Assembly (NCBI RefSeq): GCF_001687365.1 | Contig: NZ_LGLV01000013.1 | Location: forward strand, 186,001-250,000 | Source of the DNA: Pararhizobium polonicum | GTDB lineage: Bacteria > Pseudomonadota > Alphaproteobacteria > Rhizobiales > Rhizobiaceae | Direction of reading: 5' to 3' | Length of the DNA: 64,000 nucleotides | Shown: in pieces, positions 53,694 through 64,000 of the stretch | Position numbering within the stretch: the stretch's first letter is position 1 | Layout of the letters: each line of letters begins with the position of its first letter | The notes under the pieces: model-generated | The model's input: only the letters and a program-made list of their open reading frames with translations | What the model was told of the DNA's origin: nothing | The model's database searches: none | Translations under genes and position numbers: made by a program

Positions 53694-55166
53694 ATGAGCA
53701 GCTTCAAGATAGCCATTATCGGCGCCGGCAGCGTCGGCTTCACCAAGAAACTCTTCACCGATATTCTCTGCGTGCCGGAGTTCCGTGATGTCGAGTTCGC
53801 CCTCACCGACCTGAGCGAGCACAATCTCGGCATGATCAAGTCGATCCTCGACAGGATCGTCGAATCGAACAACCTGCCGGCCAAGGTGACCGCATCGACC
53901 GACCGCCGCGAGGCGATCGCCGGCGCGCGCTACATCATCTCCTGCGTCCGCGTCGGTGGTCTGGCTGCCTATGCCGATGACATCCGCATTCCCTTGAAAT
54001 ACGGCGTCGACCAGTGCGTCGGCGATACGATCTGCGCCGGCGGCATTCTCTATGGCCAGCGCAATATCCCGGTCATCCTCGATTTCTGCAAGGACATCCG
54101 CGAGCTGGCGGAGCCCGGCGCGAAATTCCTCAACTATGCAAACCCGATGGCGATGAACACCTGGGCTGCGATCGAATACGGCAAGGTCGATACGATCGGT
54201 CTTTGCCACGGCGTCCAGCACGGGGCCGAACAGATCGCCGAAATCCTCGGCGCCAAGGACGGCGAACTGGATTACGTCTGCTCCGGCATCAACCACCAGA
54301 CCTGGTTTACCGATGTCCGCGTCAAGGGCCGCAAAATCGGCAAGGATGAACTGGTCGCAGCCTTCGAGGCGCACCCGGTTTTCTCGCAGCAGGAAAAGCT
54401 GCGCATCGACGTCCTGAAGCGGTTCGGCGTCTATTCCACCGAGAGCAACGGCCATCTGTCGGAATACCTGCCCTGGTATCGCAAGCGGCCTGAGGAAATT
54501 ACCCGCTGGATCGATATGTCCGACTGGATCCACGGCGAAACCGGCGGCTACCTGCGCTACTCGACCGAGACCCGCAACTGGTTCGAGACCGAATTTCCGC
54601 AGTTCCTCAAGGACGCCGAAAAACCGATCGATCCGGCCCGCCGCTCCAACGAGCATGCCAGCCATATCCTCGAAGCGCTGGAAACCGGGCGGGTCTACCG
54701 CGGCCATTTCAACGTCAAGAACAATGGCGTCATCACCAATCTTCCGTCCGATGCGATCATCGAATCGCCCGGCTTCGTCGATCGCTTCGGCATCAATATG
54801 GTGGCCGGCATCACGCTGCCGGAAGCCTGCGCCGCCACCTGCATTTCCTCGATCAACGTCCAGCGCATGTCGGTCCATGCCGCCATCTCCGGCGATATCG
54901 ATCTCCTGAAATTGGCCGTGCTGCACGATCCGCTGGTCGGCGCCATCTGCACGCCGGAAGAGGTCTGGCAGATGGTCGACGAAATGGTCGTGGCGCAGGC
55001 CGAGTGGCTGCCGCAATACGCCCATGCCATTCCCGCTGCCAGGGAGCGCCTGAGCAAGGCAACGGTCAAGACCCGCGACTGGAAGGGCGTTGCCCGCCGC
55101 GAGGTTCGCTCGATCGACGAATTGCGTGCCGAGAAGGATGCAACGAAATTGAAGGCAGCCGGCTAA
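53694..55166 (+). CDS. agaL1: Alpha-galactosidase, glycoside hydrolase family 4 (first copy)
   Basis: A 490-residue NAD- and Mn-dependent GH4 enzyme. The Rossmann loop is IIGAGSVGFTKKLFTDIL near the N terminus, LNYANPMAMNTWA follows, and the metal-binding residues are Cys171 in GLCHGVQHG and His201 in GINHQTW. Family members open alpha-galactosides by oxidation and elimination rather than simple hydrolysis. GAGGA five bases before the ATG at 53694 supports it over an in-frame codon at 53673. First gene of the operon with agpA-D and a second GH4 gene, matching the alpha-galactoside locus of S. meliloti. Products act in the cytoplasm on melibiose or raffinose taken up by Agp. Confidence 0.92.
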   Translation: MSSFKIAIIGAGSVGFTKKLFTDILCVPEFRDVEFALTDLSEHNLGMIKSILDRIVESNNLPAKVTASTDRREAIAGARYIISCVRVGGLAAYADDIRIPLKYGVDQCVGDTICAGGILYGQRNIPVILDFCKDIRELAEPGAKFLNYANPMAMNTWAAIEYGKVDTIGLCHGVQHGAEQIAEILGAKDGELDYVCSGINHQTWFTDVRVKGRKIGKDELVAAFEAHPVFSQQEKLRIDVLKRFGVYSTESNGHLSEYLPWYRKRPEEITRWIDMSDWIHGETGGYLRYSTETRNWFETEFPQFLKDAEKPIDPARRSNEHASHILEALETGRVYRGHFNVKNNGVITNLPSDAIIESPGFVDRFGINMVAGITLPEACAATCISSINVQRMSVHAAISGDIDLLKLAVLHDPLVGAICTPEEVWQMVDEMVVAQAEWLPQYAHAIPAARERLSKATVKTRDWKGVARREVRSIDELRAEKDATKLKAAG

Positions 55167-55221
55167 GCAGCGGCGGCAAACCATGCGAGGCCCGTTTTCC
55201 GGAGGAGGGAGGCAGGTCTGG

Positions 55222-55245
55222 GAGTGGGCGATCCGTCGCCCGCTC
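55222..55245. other. Stem-loop between agaL1 and agpA
   Basis: GAGTGGGCGA pairs with TCGCCCGCTC around TCCG, with one G-U wobble, in the 175-bp gap between agaL1 and agpA. There is no T-tract. It may adjust expression of the binding-protein gene; the gap also contains several GGAGG-like stretches but no recognised gene. Confidence 0.4.
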
Positions 55246-55341
55246 TCTTCCGGTCGGTGGCATGATGCTCCCGCCGGGTGCTTTTAGGAGGAGAGCCGCC
55301 CATACCGGGCCGGCCTGGAGCATGAGGGAGAAACAACGACA

Positions 55342-57429
55342 ATGAGCAGCTTTTTCCATCCCAAGAAAACCGCCGCCCTGCTTTTGGGCGTTTCGGCGTT
55401 CGCAGTCACGGCCTGGGCTTCCGAGCCGACCGTCGTGCCCGAGCAGCCGCCCTTCCCGGCGCAGGGCAAGATCACCTATGTGCCGCGCGATTCCATCGAG
55501 GAGTTCAAGGCGTTGCCGGACTATCATGAGCCGGATTGGGTCACGGAGAAATTCGTCAAGACCGGCAAGCTGCCGCCGGTTGGCGAGCGTCTGCCGAAGG
55601 AGCCGCTGGTGTTCAAGACCGGCAACATGCCCGATGGCATCGGCGTCTATGGCGACACGATGCGCCACGTCGTCGGCGGCCGTCCGGAAGGCTGGAACTA
55701 TTCCGCCGGCCAGACGCAGGGCTGGGGCGGCATCGACATCGCCTTGTCCGAATGCCTGACCCGCACCGCGCCGCTCTTCCAGGTGGAAGCCAAGGATGTG
55801 GAGCCGCTGCCGAACCTGGCAAAGAGCTGGGATTGGTCCGAAGATGGCCACAAGCTGACCATGCACCTGATCGAAGGCGCCAAATGGTCCGACGGCGTCC
55901 CCTTCTCCTCCGAAGACGTGATGTTCTACTGGAACGACAACGTTCTCGACCCCAACGTCACGCCGCTGAACGGCGCCACGCCGGAAACCTTCGGCGAAGG
56001 CACGACACTGAAAGCCATCGACGCCAATACGGTCGAATGGACCTTCAAGGAAGCCTTCCCGCGCCAGTATCTCTATTCCATGGCCTACGGCACGTTCTGC
56101 CCGGGCCCGGCGCATATCCTCAAGACCAAGCACCCGAAATACGCCACCGGCTTTACCTACGACCAGTACAAGAACGGCTTCCCGCCGCAATATTTGAACA
56201 TACCCGTCATGGGCGCCTGGGTCCCGGTCGCATACCGGCCGGACGACATCATCGTGCTGCGCCGCAATCCCTACTACTGGAAGGTGGACGAGGCCGGCAA
56301 CCAGCTGCCCTATCTGAACGAGGTACATTACAAGCTGTCGACCTGGGCCGACCGCGACGTGCAGGCGATCGCCGGTTCGGGTGACTTCTCCAATCTCGAA
56401 CAGCCGGAAAACTTTGTCGAATCGCTGAAGCGCGCCGCATCCGACAGTGCGCCGGCCCGCCTTGCCTTCGGCGCCCGCCTGACCGGTTACAATCTGCGCA
56501 TGAATCTCTCCGCCAACGGTTGGGGCGAGCCCGACCAGCGCGGCCAGGCGGTTCGGGAATTGAACCGCAACGAGGACTTCCGCAAGGCGGTCACCATGGC
56601 GCTCGATCGCAAGAAGATCGGCGAATCGCTGGTCAAGGGCCCGTTCACGGCGATCTATCCGGGTGGCCTGTCTTCCGGCACGAGTTTCTATGACCGCCAG
56701 TCGACCGTCTACTATCCCTTCGATCTGGAAGGCGCCAAGGCGCTTCTCGAAAAGGTCGGCCTGAAGGATACGGATGGCAACGGGTTCGTGAACTTCCCGG
56801 CCGGAACGGCGGGTGGGCAGGACGTTCAGATCGTGTTGCTGACCAATGGCGATTACGGCACGGACCGCAATCTCGCAGAAGGCGTGATCGGCCAGATGGA
56901 GCAGCTCGGCCTGAAGGTGACACTCAATTCGCTCGACGGCACCAAGAAGGACTCCGCGCACTATGCCGGTCAGTTCGACTGGACGATCCGCCGCAACGAT
57001 CCGGACCTGACATCGGTGGTGCAGAACACCACCCAGCTTGCTCCGACCGGCCCTCGCACCAGCTGGCATCACCGCGCCGGCAAGGACGGTACCGTCGATC
57101 TTCTGCCCTACGAGAAAGAACTCGTAGGCATCGTCAGCAAGTTCATCGCCACCAACGACAATGGCGAGCGTTCGGAGCTGATGAAGCAGTACCAGAAGAT
57201 CGCAACGGAGAATGTCGATACGGTCGGCCTCACCGAATATCCGGGCGCGCTGATCGTCAACAAGCGCTTCTCGAACATTCCTGTCGGCGCTCCGATCTTC
57301 ATGTTCAACTGGGCGGAAGATACCATCATCCGCGAGCGCGTCTTCGTGGCGGCCAACAAGCAGGGCGATTACGAACTGTTCCCGCAGCAGCTGCCGGGCA
57401 AGCCCGGCGACAAAGGCCCGATGAACTAG
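55342..57429 (+). CDS. agpA: Alpha-galactoside ABC transporter periplasmic binding protein (AgpA-like)
   Basis: A 695-residue SBP_bac_5 (peptide-type) binding protein with an N-terminal signal peptide (about residues 1-26, KKTAALLLGVSAFAVTAWA). The large mature part shows WSDGVPFSSEDVMFYWNDNVLDPNVTP, YTYDQYKNGFPPQYLNIPVMGAWVP-like loops, AVRELNRNEDFRKAVTMALDRKKIGE and QMEQLGLKVTLNSLDGTKKDS. The length, well above the ~530 of OppA, is typical of AgpA-type sugar-binding members. GGGAG about 12 bases before the ATG. It lies behind a GH4 alpha-galactosidase gene and ahead of its permeases, and is followed by a perfect hairpin. Confidence 0.9.
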   Translation: MSSFFHPKKTAALLLGVSAFAVTAWASEPTVVPEQPPFPAQGKITYVPRDSIEEFKALPDYHEPDWVTEKFVKTGKLPPVGERLPKEPLVFKTGNMPDGIGVYGDTMRHVVGGRPEGWNYSAGQTQGWGGIDIALSECLTRTAPLFQVEAKDVEPLPNLAKSWDWSEDGHKLTMHLIEGAKWSDGVPFSSEDVMFYWNDNVLDPNVTPLNGATPETFGEGTTLKAIDANTVEWTFKEAFPRQYLYSMAYGTFCPGPAHILKTKHPKYATGFTYDQYKNGFPPQYLNIPVMGAWVPVAYRPDDIIVLRRNPYYWKVDEAGNQLPYLNEVHYKLSTWADRDVQAIAGSGDFSNLEQPENFVESLKRAASDSAPARLAFGARLTGYNLRMNLSANGWGEPDQRGQAVRELNRNEDFRKAVTMALDRKKIGESLVKGPFTAIYPGGLSSGTSFYDRQSTVYYPFDLEGAKALLEKVGLKDTDGNGFVNFPAGTAGGQDVQIVLLTNGDYGTDRNLAEGVIGQMEQLGLKVTLNSLDGTKKDSAHYAGQFDWTIRRNDPDLTSVVQNTTQLAPTGPRTSWHHRAGKDGTVDLLPYEKELVGIVSKFIATNDNGERSELMKQYQKIATENVDTVGLTEYPGALIVNKRFSNIPVGAPIFMFNWAEDTIIRERVFVAANKQGDYELFPQQLPGKPGDKGPMN

Positions 57430-57448
57430 TCCGGACCGCGTCAGTTCT

Positions 57449-57473
57449 CAGGCCGCGCCGACAGCGCGGCCTG
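57449..57473. other. Perfect 10-bp stem-loop between agpA and agpB
   Basis: CAGGCCGCGC and GCGCGGCCTG pair perfectly around 5 bases, 20 bp after the agpA stop. A GGGGAAG ribosome-binding-like stretch follows. No T-tract is present, so mRNA stabilisation of agpA is the likely role. Confidence 0.7.
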
Positions 57474-57511
57474 GGGAAGAACCCTTGAACACACAAGAGA
57501 ACCTAACAGCC

Positions 57512-58525
57512 ATGTTCCGATTTCTGCTTGTGCGCATCGCGTCAGCCATACCCGTCCTGTTCGTGCTCAGCGTCGTCACCTTCGCGATCATCCAGGCACC
57601 GCCGGGCGATTACAGCGACTATATCCGGTCGCAGATGATCAACCAGGGCGGCGCCTCCTTCGAGGAAGCCGATGCCCAGGCGCAGGCCTACAGGATCGCC
57701 AACGGGCTGGATAAACCCATGGTCGTCCAGTACGTCAACTGGATCACCGGCATCGTCACGCGCGGCGATTTCGGCCACAGCATGTTCTACAACAAGCCGG
57801 TGGCCGACGTGGTCGGCGAACGGCTGCCCCGCACGCTGGCTCTGGCGCTCGTCTGCCATATCCTCGCGTCCGTCATCGGCATCACGTTCGGCATTCTGGC
57901 CGCCACACGGCAATATTCCTGGGTCGATACCCTGCTGTCGGGCATCTCCTTCCTCGGCATGACGGTGCCGCGCTTCCTGATGGCGCTGATCATCGTCTAT
58001 ATTCTGGTGTTCCATTTCAACGTCACCGAGATCAACAGCTTCCATTCCGCCAAATATGGCGGTGCGCCCTGGTCGTGGGACAAGTTCGTCGATCTCCTGA
58101 AACACGTCTGGCCGGTCATCGCCATCGCCACCTTCGGCGGGCTGGCCTATAATATGCGCGTCATGCGCGGCAATCTGCTCGATACGCTGAATGCGCAATA
58201 TGTCGAGACCGCGCGGGCCAAGGGGCTCTCCGAGGGCGCCGTCATCATGCGCCATGCGGTGCCGAATGCCCTGCATCCGCTGATCATGTATCAGGGCGTC
58301 GTCCTGCCCTACATGCTGACCGGTGAAATCGAGACCGCGATCATCTTCGCACTGCCGACCGTCGGCCCCGCCATCGTCGGCTCGATGTGGGTGGGCGACG
58401 TCTATGTCACCGCCACCTTCATGCTGGTCCTCTCCGCAACGCTGATCGTCGGCAACATCATCGCCGACATGCTTCTGGCGCTGCTCGATCCCCGCGTTCG
58501 TCTTGGCGGAGGAGCACACGCATGA
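57512..58525 (+). CDS. agpB: Alpha-galactoside ABC transporter permease (AgpB-like, OppB family)
   Basis: A 337-residue membrane protein of the OppB family: N-terminal helix MFRFLLVRIASAIPVLFVLSVVTFAIIQAPPGDY, periplasmic segment (about residues 40-100), five further helices and the EAA loop ETARAKGLSEGAVIMRHAVPNALHP. A TTG at 57485 in the same frame has a better-placed GGGGAAGA site, so the protein may be nine residues longer; the ATG is chosen because its N terminus matches the family. It overlaps agpC by the ATGA quartet. Confidence 0.9.
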   Translation: MFRFLLVRIASAIPVLFVLSVVTFAIIQAPPGDYSDYIRSQMINQGGASFEEADAQAQAYRIANGLDKPMVVQYVNWITGIVTRGDFGHSMFYNKPVADVVGERLPRTLALALVCHILASVIGITFGILAATRQYSWVDTLLSGISFLGMTVPRFLMALIIVYILVFHFNVTEINSFHSAKYGGAPWSWDKFVDLLKHVWPVIAIATFGGLAYNMRVMRGNLLDTLNAQYVETARAKGLSEGAVIMRHAVPNALHPLIMYQGVVLPYMLTGEIETAIIFALPTVGPAIVGSMWVGDVYVTATFMLVLSATLIVGNIIADMLLALLDPRVRLGGGAHA

Positions 58526-59643
58526 AAGCCGACGTTCAAACCACGGTCATCGTGCCGGTTCCCGCCCCCCATCACGGCAACGAAACCTATTCGGCGCTGG
58601 TCTGGCGCCGCCTGCGGCATTCCTGGACCGGCATGGCCGGGTTGATCCTCGTCTGCCTGCTGATGCTGATGACGGTGTTTGCCGAGTTCTTTGCGCCCGT
58701 CGATCCGAAGCTGACCGGCGTTGCCTTTGCGCCGCCGCAGACGATCAGCATCACCGATCCGGACGGCAGTCTCGTCTGGCCGCGCACCTACCGGATCGGC
58801 GAAGGCACCGAGCTCGATCCGATCACCTTCCAGCCGATCGTCGGACCCGACTATGCCAATCCGCTCAACCTCGGCTTCTTCGTCAAGGGCTTCCAGTACC
58901 GGCTGCTCGGCCTGATCCCCACCGACCGGCACTTCTTCGGCGCCGTCGACGGCACGCCGGTCAATTTCCTCGGCACCGACAAGTTCGGCCGCGACGTGCT
59001 GTCGCGCATCTTCTACGGTTCGCGCGTCTCGCTGATGATCGCTTTGACGGTGGTCTTCATCATCACCGTCGTCGGCACCACGGTCGGCATGGTCTCGGGC
59101 TATTTCGGCGGCCGCTTCGATGCATGGATGCAGCGCTTCGTCGAGCTGGTGCTGGCCTTTCCGCAGCTGCCGCTCTATCTGGCGCTGACCTCGCTGATCC
59201 CGGTGACGGCGCCGACCAATGTCTTCCTCGCCTTCGTCATCTTCGTCATGTCGGCGCTCGGCTGGGCGCAGATGTCGCGCGAAGTGCGCGGCAAGACACT
59301 GGCGCTCGCCCGCATCGAATATGTCCGTGCGGCCATGGCGATCGGCGCCACCGACCGGCGCATCATCTTCCAGCACATCTTCCCCAACGTCATGAGCCAC
59401 GTCATCGTCGCGGTAACGCTGGCGATCCCCAATGTCGTGCTCTTGGAATCCTTCCTCGGTTTCCTCGGTTTCGCGGTCAAGCCGCCGCTGATGTCCTGGG
59501 GGCTGATGCTGCAGGACACCGCCACCTATTCCGTCATCGGGTCCTATCCCTGGATCCTTTCCCCCGTGGCCTTCGTGCTGATCACCGTCTTTGCGTTCAA
59601 TGCGCTGGGCGACGGTCTGCGCGACGCCGTCGACCCATATTGA
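58522..59643 (+). CDS. agpC: Alpha-galactoside ABC transporter permease (AgpC-like, OppC family, long periplasmic loop)
   Basis: A 373-residue OppC-type permease. After the first helix (about residues 36-58, GLILVCLLMLMTVFAEFFAP) comes a roughly 100-residue extracytoplasmic segment (KLTGVAFAPPQTISITDPDGSLVWPRTYRIGEGTELDP) before the conserved NFLGTDKFGRDVLSRIFYGSRVSL and the remaining helices with the EAA loop AAMAIGATDRRIIFQHIFPN. It overlaps agpB by four bases; agpD follows after 11 bp. A longer upstream frame is the agpB shadow. Confidence 0.91.
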   Translation: MKADVQTTVIVPVPAPHHGNETYSALVWRRLRHSWTGMAGLILVCLLMLMTVFAEFFAPVDPKLTGVAFAPPQTISITDPDGSLVWPRTYRIGEGTELDPITFQPIVGPDYANPLNLGFFVKGFQYRLLGLIPTDRHFFGAVDGTPVNFLGTDKFGRDVLSRIFYGSRVSLMIALTVVFIITVVGTTVGMVSGYFGGRFDAWMQRFVELVLAFPQLPLYLALTSLIPVTAPTNVFLAFVIFVMSALGWAQMSREVRGKTLALARIEYVRAAMAIGATDRRIIFQHIFPNVMSHVIVAVTLAIPNVVLLESFLGFLGFAVKPPLMSWGLMLQDTATYSVIGSYPWILSPVAFVLITVFAFNALGDGLRDAVDPY

Positions 59644-59654
59644 GGAGACGACCC

Positions 59655-61325
<1,671 letters not shown>

Positions 61326-61342
61326 AGCAAAGAGGCCTATCC

Positions 61343-62713
61343 ATGACCAGACAACCCAAGATCACCTTCATCGGCGCGGGCTCCACCGTGTTCATGAAAA
61401 ACATCATCGGCGACGTGCTGCAGCGTCCGGCCCTGTCCGGCGCGAAGATCGCGCTGATGGACCTCAACCCGCAGCGGCTGGAAGAAAGCGAGGTCGTCGT
61501 CAGCAAGCTGATCTCGACGCTCGGTGCCAAGGCCACCATCGAGCTGCATTCCAATCAGAAAAAGGCTCTCGAAGGCGCCAATTTCGTCGTCGTCGCCTTC
61601 CAGATCGGCGGCTATGAGCCCTGCACCGTCACCGATTTCGAAGTGCCGAAGAAATACGGCCTGCGCCAGACGATCGCCGATACGCTCGGCGTCGGCGGCA
61701 TCATGCGCGGCCTGCGCACCGTGCCGCATCTCTGGTCGATCTGCGAGGACATGATGCAGGTCTGCCCCGAGGCGATCCTGCTGCAATATGTCAACCCGAT
61801 GGCAATCAACACCTGGGCGATTGCCGAGAAGTACCCGAAGATCAAGCAGGTGGGCCTGTGCCATTCCGTGCAGGGCACGGCGATGGAGCTGGCCCACGAT
61901 CTGGACATTCCCTATGAGGAAATCCGCTACCGTTCGGCCGGCATCAACCACATGTCGTTCTACCTCAAGTTCGAACATCGCCAGCCGGATGGATCCTACC
62001 GCGACCTCTATCCGGACCTGCTGCGCGGCTACCGCGAAGGCCGGGCGCCGAAGCCCACCTGGAACCCGCGCTGCCCCAACAAGGTGCGCTACGAGATGCT
62101 GACCCGTCTGGGCTATTTCGTCACCGAAAGCTCGGAGCATTTTGCCGAATACACGCCCTATTTCATCAAGGAGGGCCGCGAGGACCTGATCGAGAAATTC
62201 GGCATTCCGCTCGACGAATATCCCAAGCGCTGCATCGAGCAGGTGGAGAAGTGGAAGGGGCAGGCAGCGGCCTACCGTTCGGCCGACAAGATCGAGGTGG
62301 CGCAGTCGAAAGAATATGCCTCGTCGATCATGAACTCGGTGTGGACCGGCGAACCGTCGGTGATCTACGGCAACCTGCGCAACAATGGCTGCATCACCTC
62401 GCTGCCGGACAATTGCGCCGCCGAAGTGCCGTGCCTCGTCGATGAAAACGGCATCCAGCCGACCTATATCGGCGCCCTGCCGCCGCAGCTGACCGCCCTG
62501 ATGCGCACCAATATCAACGTGCAGGAACTGACGGTCGCCGCCCTCATGACCGAGAACCGCGAGCATCTCTATCATGCGGCGATGATGGACCCGCATACGG
62601 CGGCCGAACTCGATCTCGACCAGATCTGGTCGCTGACCGACGATCTGCTGGCCGCCCACGGCACCTGGATCCCGGAATGGGCCCGCGTGTCCCGGAAAGT
62701 TCAGGCCGCGTAA
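61343..62713 (+). CDS. agaL2: Alpha-galactosidase, glycoside hydrolase family 4 (second copy)
   Basis: A 456-residue GH4 enzyme with Rossmann loop FIGAGSTVFMKNIIGDVL, YVNPMAINTWA, and metal ligands Cys173 in GLCHSVQGTA and His203 in AGINHMSFYLK. It is a diverged paralogue of agaL1 in the same operon (the last gene), closer in form to classical MelA alpha-galactosidases. The two enzymes may split the work between substrates such as melibiose and raffinose or between anomer- or ring-substituted galactosides. AAGAGG lies about 10 bases before the ATG and a strong terminator follows. Confidence 0.93.
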   Translation: MTRQPKITFIGAGSTVFMKNIIGDVLQRPALSGAKIALMDLNPQRLEESEVVVSKLISTLGAKATIELHSNQKKALEGANFVVVAFQIGGYEPCTVTDFEVPKKYGLRQTIADTLGVGGIMRGLRTVPHLWSICEDMMQVCPEAILLQYVNPMAINTWAIAEKYPKIKQVGLCHSVQGTAMELAHDLDIPYEEIRYRSAGINHMSFYLKFEHRQPDGSYRDLYPDLLRGYREGRAPKPTWNPRCPNKVRYEMLTRLGYFVTESSEHFAEYTPYFIKEGREDLIEKFGIPLDEYPKRCIEQVEKWKGQAAAYRSADKIEVAQSKEYASSIMNSVWTGEPSVIYGNLRNNGCITSLPDNCAAEVPCLVDENGIQPTYIGALPPQLTALMRTNINVQELTVAALMTENREHLYHAAMMDPHTAAELDLDQIWSLTDDLLAAHGTWIPEWARVSRKVQAA

Positions 62714-62742
62714 CACCCCTCCCGGTTGCGCGACAAGGAGAC

Positions 62743-62774
62743 CCCGGAACAACAATTCCGGGGTTTTCCTTTTG
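62743..62774 (+). terminator. Intrinsic terminator after agaL2
   Basis: CCCCGGAA and TTCCGGGG pair perfectly around CAACAA and are followed by TTTTCCTTTT, 30 bp after the agaL2 stop. It ends the agp operon. Confidence 0.92.
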
Positions 62775-62829
62775 TGTCGAGTGTGATCGAAGAGAGCGAC
62801 GCACCGCCGCTATCCCGCAGGAGACAGAC

Positions 62830-63591
62830 ATGCCCGCCAGTTCCGCCATCACCACGCTCGCCCGCCAGCTGTCGGATGCCGACAATGCCGGTATCCGCCT
62901 GGCCGCTGCCAGCCTTGTCGAGCCAGCAAGTCAAACGGACGCCTTCGCGGTCCAGCACGAAACCCTCGCGGTCAACGGCTGGCTGACGGGCGGCTACAAG
63001 GTGGCGATCCGCCCGGACGGCAGCTCCGTTTCCGCGCCCATGGCCCATATCACCCATGCCAGCACATCCGGCAGCGCCGGTTTCGAACGCCCCGCCGTCG
63101 ATGCGCTGGAGGTGGAAATCTGCTTCGTGCTCGGCAAGGACCTGCCCGCGCCGGGCAGCGCGCCCTATACCCGCGAGACGCTGCTCGAGCATGTCGCCAC
63201 CATCTCTTCCGGCGTCGAATTTCTGGGCCACCGCCTGGATGACGGCAGCAAGTCGCCGGCCCTGCTGTTCCTCGCCGACCGGCTCGCCAATGCCGGCTAT
63301 GTGCTGGGCGAAGAATTGAGCGCCGATGTGCTTGCGCCCGGCCAGGCCTATCCGCTGACCGTCACCGTCAACGGCGACACGGTTTTTGCGGGCCCCGGAA
63401 AACACCCCAACGGCGACCCGGTTGCCGCCTTCCTCGTCTTCGCCAATGCCTTGACGCAGACCGTCGCCAAGGGCCGGATCATCACCACCGGCAGCCTCTG
63501 CGGCGCCATCCCGCTCCCCACCCGCGCCGCCATCGCCATCAGCGGGTTTACGACGCTGACAGTCACGGCGGCTTCGACGCGCGAGGTTTGA
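62830..63591 (+). CDS. 2-keto-4-pentenoate hydratase-like protein (FAH fold)
   Basis: A 253-residue protein of the MhpD/2-keto-4-pentenoate hydratase group of the FAH superfamily: GGYKVAIRPDGSSVSAPMAHI, a VEICFVLGKDLPAPGSAPYTRETLLEHVATISSGVEFLG metal-site region and a C-terminal GRIITTGSLCGAIPL strand. Members hydrate or decarboxylate 2-keto-enol acids. GCAGGAGA precedes the ATG at 62830; the longer frame upstream runs through the terminator and is not real. It stands alone between the agp terminator and a HAD gene, so its pathway is unknown. Confidence 0.85.
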   Translation: MPASSAITTLARQLSDADNAGIRLAAASLVEPASQTDAFAVQHETLAVNGWLTGGYKVAIRPDGSSVSAPMAHITHASTSGSAGFERPAVDALEVEICFVLGKDLPAPGSAPYTRETLLEHVATISSGVEFLGHRLDDGSKSPALLFLADRLANAGYVLGEELSADVLAPGQAYPLTVTVNGDTVFAGPGKHPNGDPVAAFLVFANALTQTVAKGRIITTGSLCGAIPLPTRAAIAISGFTTLTVTAASTREV

Positions 63592-63695
63592 CGGGAGCAA
63601 TTGGCCCCGGATTTTATGAGACCGTCGAGGCGGCCGTTTGGCCTTGCGGCACCGCCATATAAAAACGCCACGTCGCAGCTGCCGGGAGACCGAAG

Positions 63696-64000
63696 ATGAG
63701 CAATATCAGATTGGCGGCATTCGACGTGGACGGAACACTGCTCCGGGGCGAAAACATCTGCGGCTGTATCGGCCGGCATATCGGGCGCTCAACGGAGATG
63801 GAGGCCTTCGAGCGTCTGCGGTCTCGGGAGGAGATGACGACAGGACGAGAGACCATGCTGGAATGGTACCTTCCTTTCAGCAAGGCCAGATTGATTGAGC
63901 ATCTGGCTGACCTGCGTCTTGCTCCGGGTGTCACACAGGGTTTCGCCCGGCTGAAGGCCGCAGGGGTCAAGATCGCCCTTGTCTCGATTACCTGGCAATT
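63696..64000 (+). CDS. HAD-superfamily phosphatase, 3' truncated
   Basis: The first 101 residues of a HAD hydrolase cut by the window end. Motif I is AAFDVDGTLLRGENIC with both aspartates present, and motif II is the serine in IALVSITW. An intervening helical cap starts ERLRSREEMTTGRETMLEWYLPFSK. The SerB-like order (motif I, short cap, motif II at about residue 95) suggests a small-molecule phosphatase such as phosphoserine phosphatase. GGGAGA 7 bases before the ATG supports the start. Confidence 0.82.
   Translation, partial: MSNIRLAAFDVDGTLLRGENICGCIGRHIGRSTEMEAFERLRSREEMTTGRETMLEWYLPFSKARLIEHLADLRLAPGVTQGFARLKAAGVKIALVSITWQ

Noticed and set aside
58503..59640. A long plus-strand frame in a second reading frame across agpC that continues into agpD
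   Set aside because: The agpC permease motifs are in the other frame, and agpD has its own ATG and ribosome-binding site at 59655, so the upstream part is a shadow rather than a fusion.

Overview
The window looks like a chromosomal or megaplasmid segment of a Rhizobiaceae bacterium (Rhizobium/Agrobacterium/Ensifer type). The evidence is the high GC content with alphaproteobacterial codon use, the phn/pho transport and C-P lyase gene order, an agp-type alpha-galactoside locus with two GH4 enzymes, a tct transporter with TctDE-like regulators, and two GC-rich palindromic intergenic repeats of the rhizobial mosaic type. No tRNA, rRNA, CRISPR array, prophage or complete insertion sequence was seen. 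Gene density is high and almost every gene belongs to a nutrient uptake or catabolic unit. All identifications come from reading the sequence and from knowledge of the families; no database search was run.

Layout. 1-3950: FAD-linked 2-hydroxyacid dehydrogenase (cut by the window edge), an ALDH7-type dehydrogenase and a class I aminotransferase, probably a lysine/2-aminoadipate route. 4112-6526: cytochrome P450 plus a LpxL/HtrB-like acyltransferase. 6530-20273: a 13.7-kb phosphonate region. It has a transport/processing unit (phnC, D, E1, E2, a DUF1045 2H-type protein, phnM, phnN) behind a three-repeat PHO box, a C-P lyase unit (phnG, H, I, fosX-like, J, K, L, hexapeptide transferase), and a divergent phnF repressor with a palindromic operator. 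20333-22403: FAH-family hydrolase and class II aldolase. 23055-28358: a four-gene peptide-type ABC transporter. 28737-30567: SMP-30 lactonase and a convergent DMT exporter. 30829-33437: a YdeP-like molybdopterin oxidoreductase with a coupled small protein.

33503-34831: a DUF475/TerC-like membrane protein whose leader can fold into alternative anti-terminator and terminator hairpins, a probable riboswitch. 35292-41724: tctCBA tricarboxylate transporter, then a periplasmic binding protein divergent from a TctD/TctE-like two-component system. 42221-44330: acrylyl-CoA reductase-like MDR protein, a three-domain MerR-XRE-cupin regulator and an orphan RelB/DinJ-type antitoxin. 44602-50126: omega-aminotransferase and semialdehyde dehydrogenase (gabTD or davTD), an orphan VapB-type antitoxin, then CoA-transferase and glutaryl-CoA dehydrogenase; together these could take 5-aminovalerate to crotonyl-CoA. 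50266-52568: M24 peptidase, flavin reductase and a new 58-residue ORF. 52579-62713: AraC regulator and the agp alpha-galactoside operon (agaL1, agpA, B, C, D, agaL2). 62830-64000: hydratase/FAH-family protein and the 5' end of a HAD phosphatase.

The most interesting material is in the phosphonate region (FosX-like protein with all active-site residues inside the C-P lyase operon, a possible PhnP substitute, a permease with a very large periplasmic insert, clear PHO box and PhnF operator) and the attenuator ahead of the DUF475 gene. Two themes recur: perfect hairpins directly after all three ABC binding-protein genes that are followed by permeases, and enlarged first periplasmic loops in three permeases.
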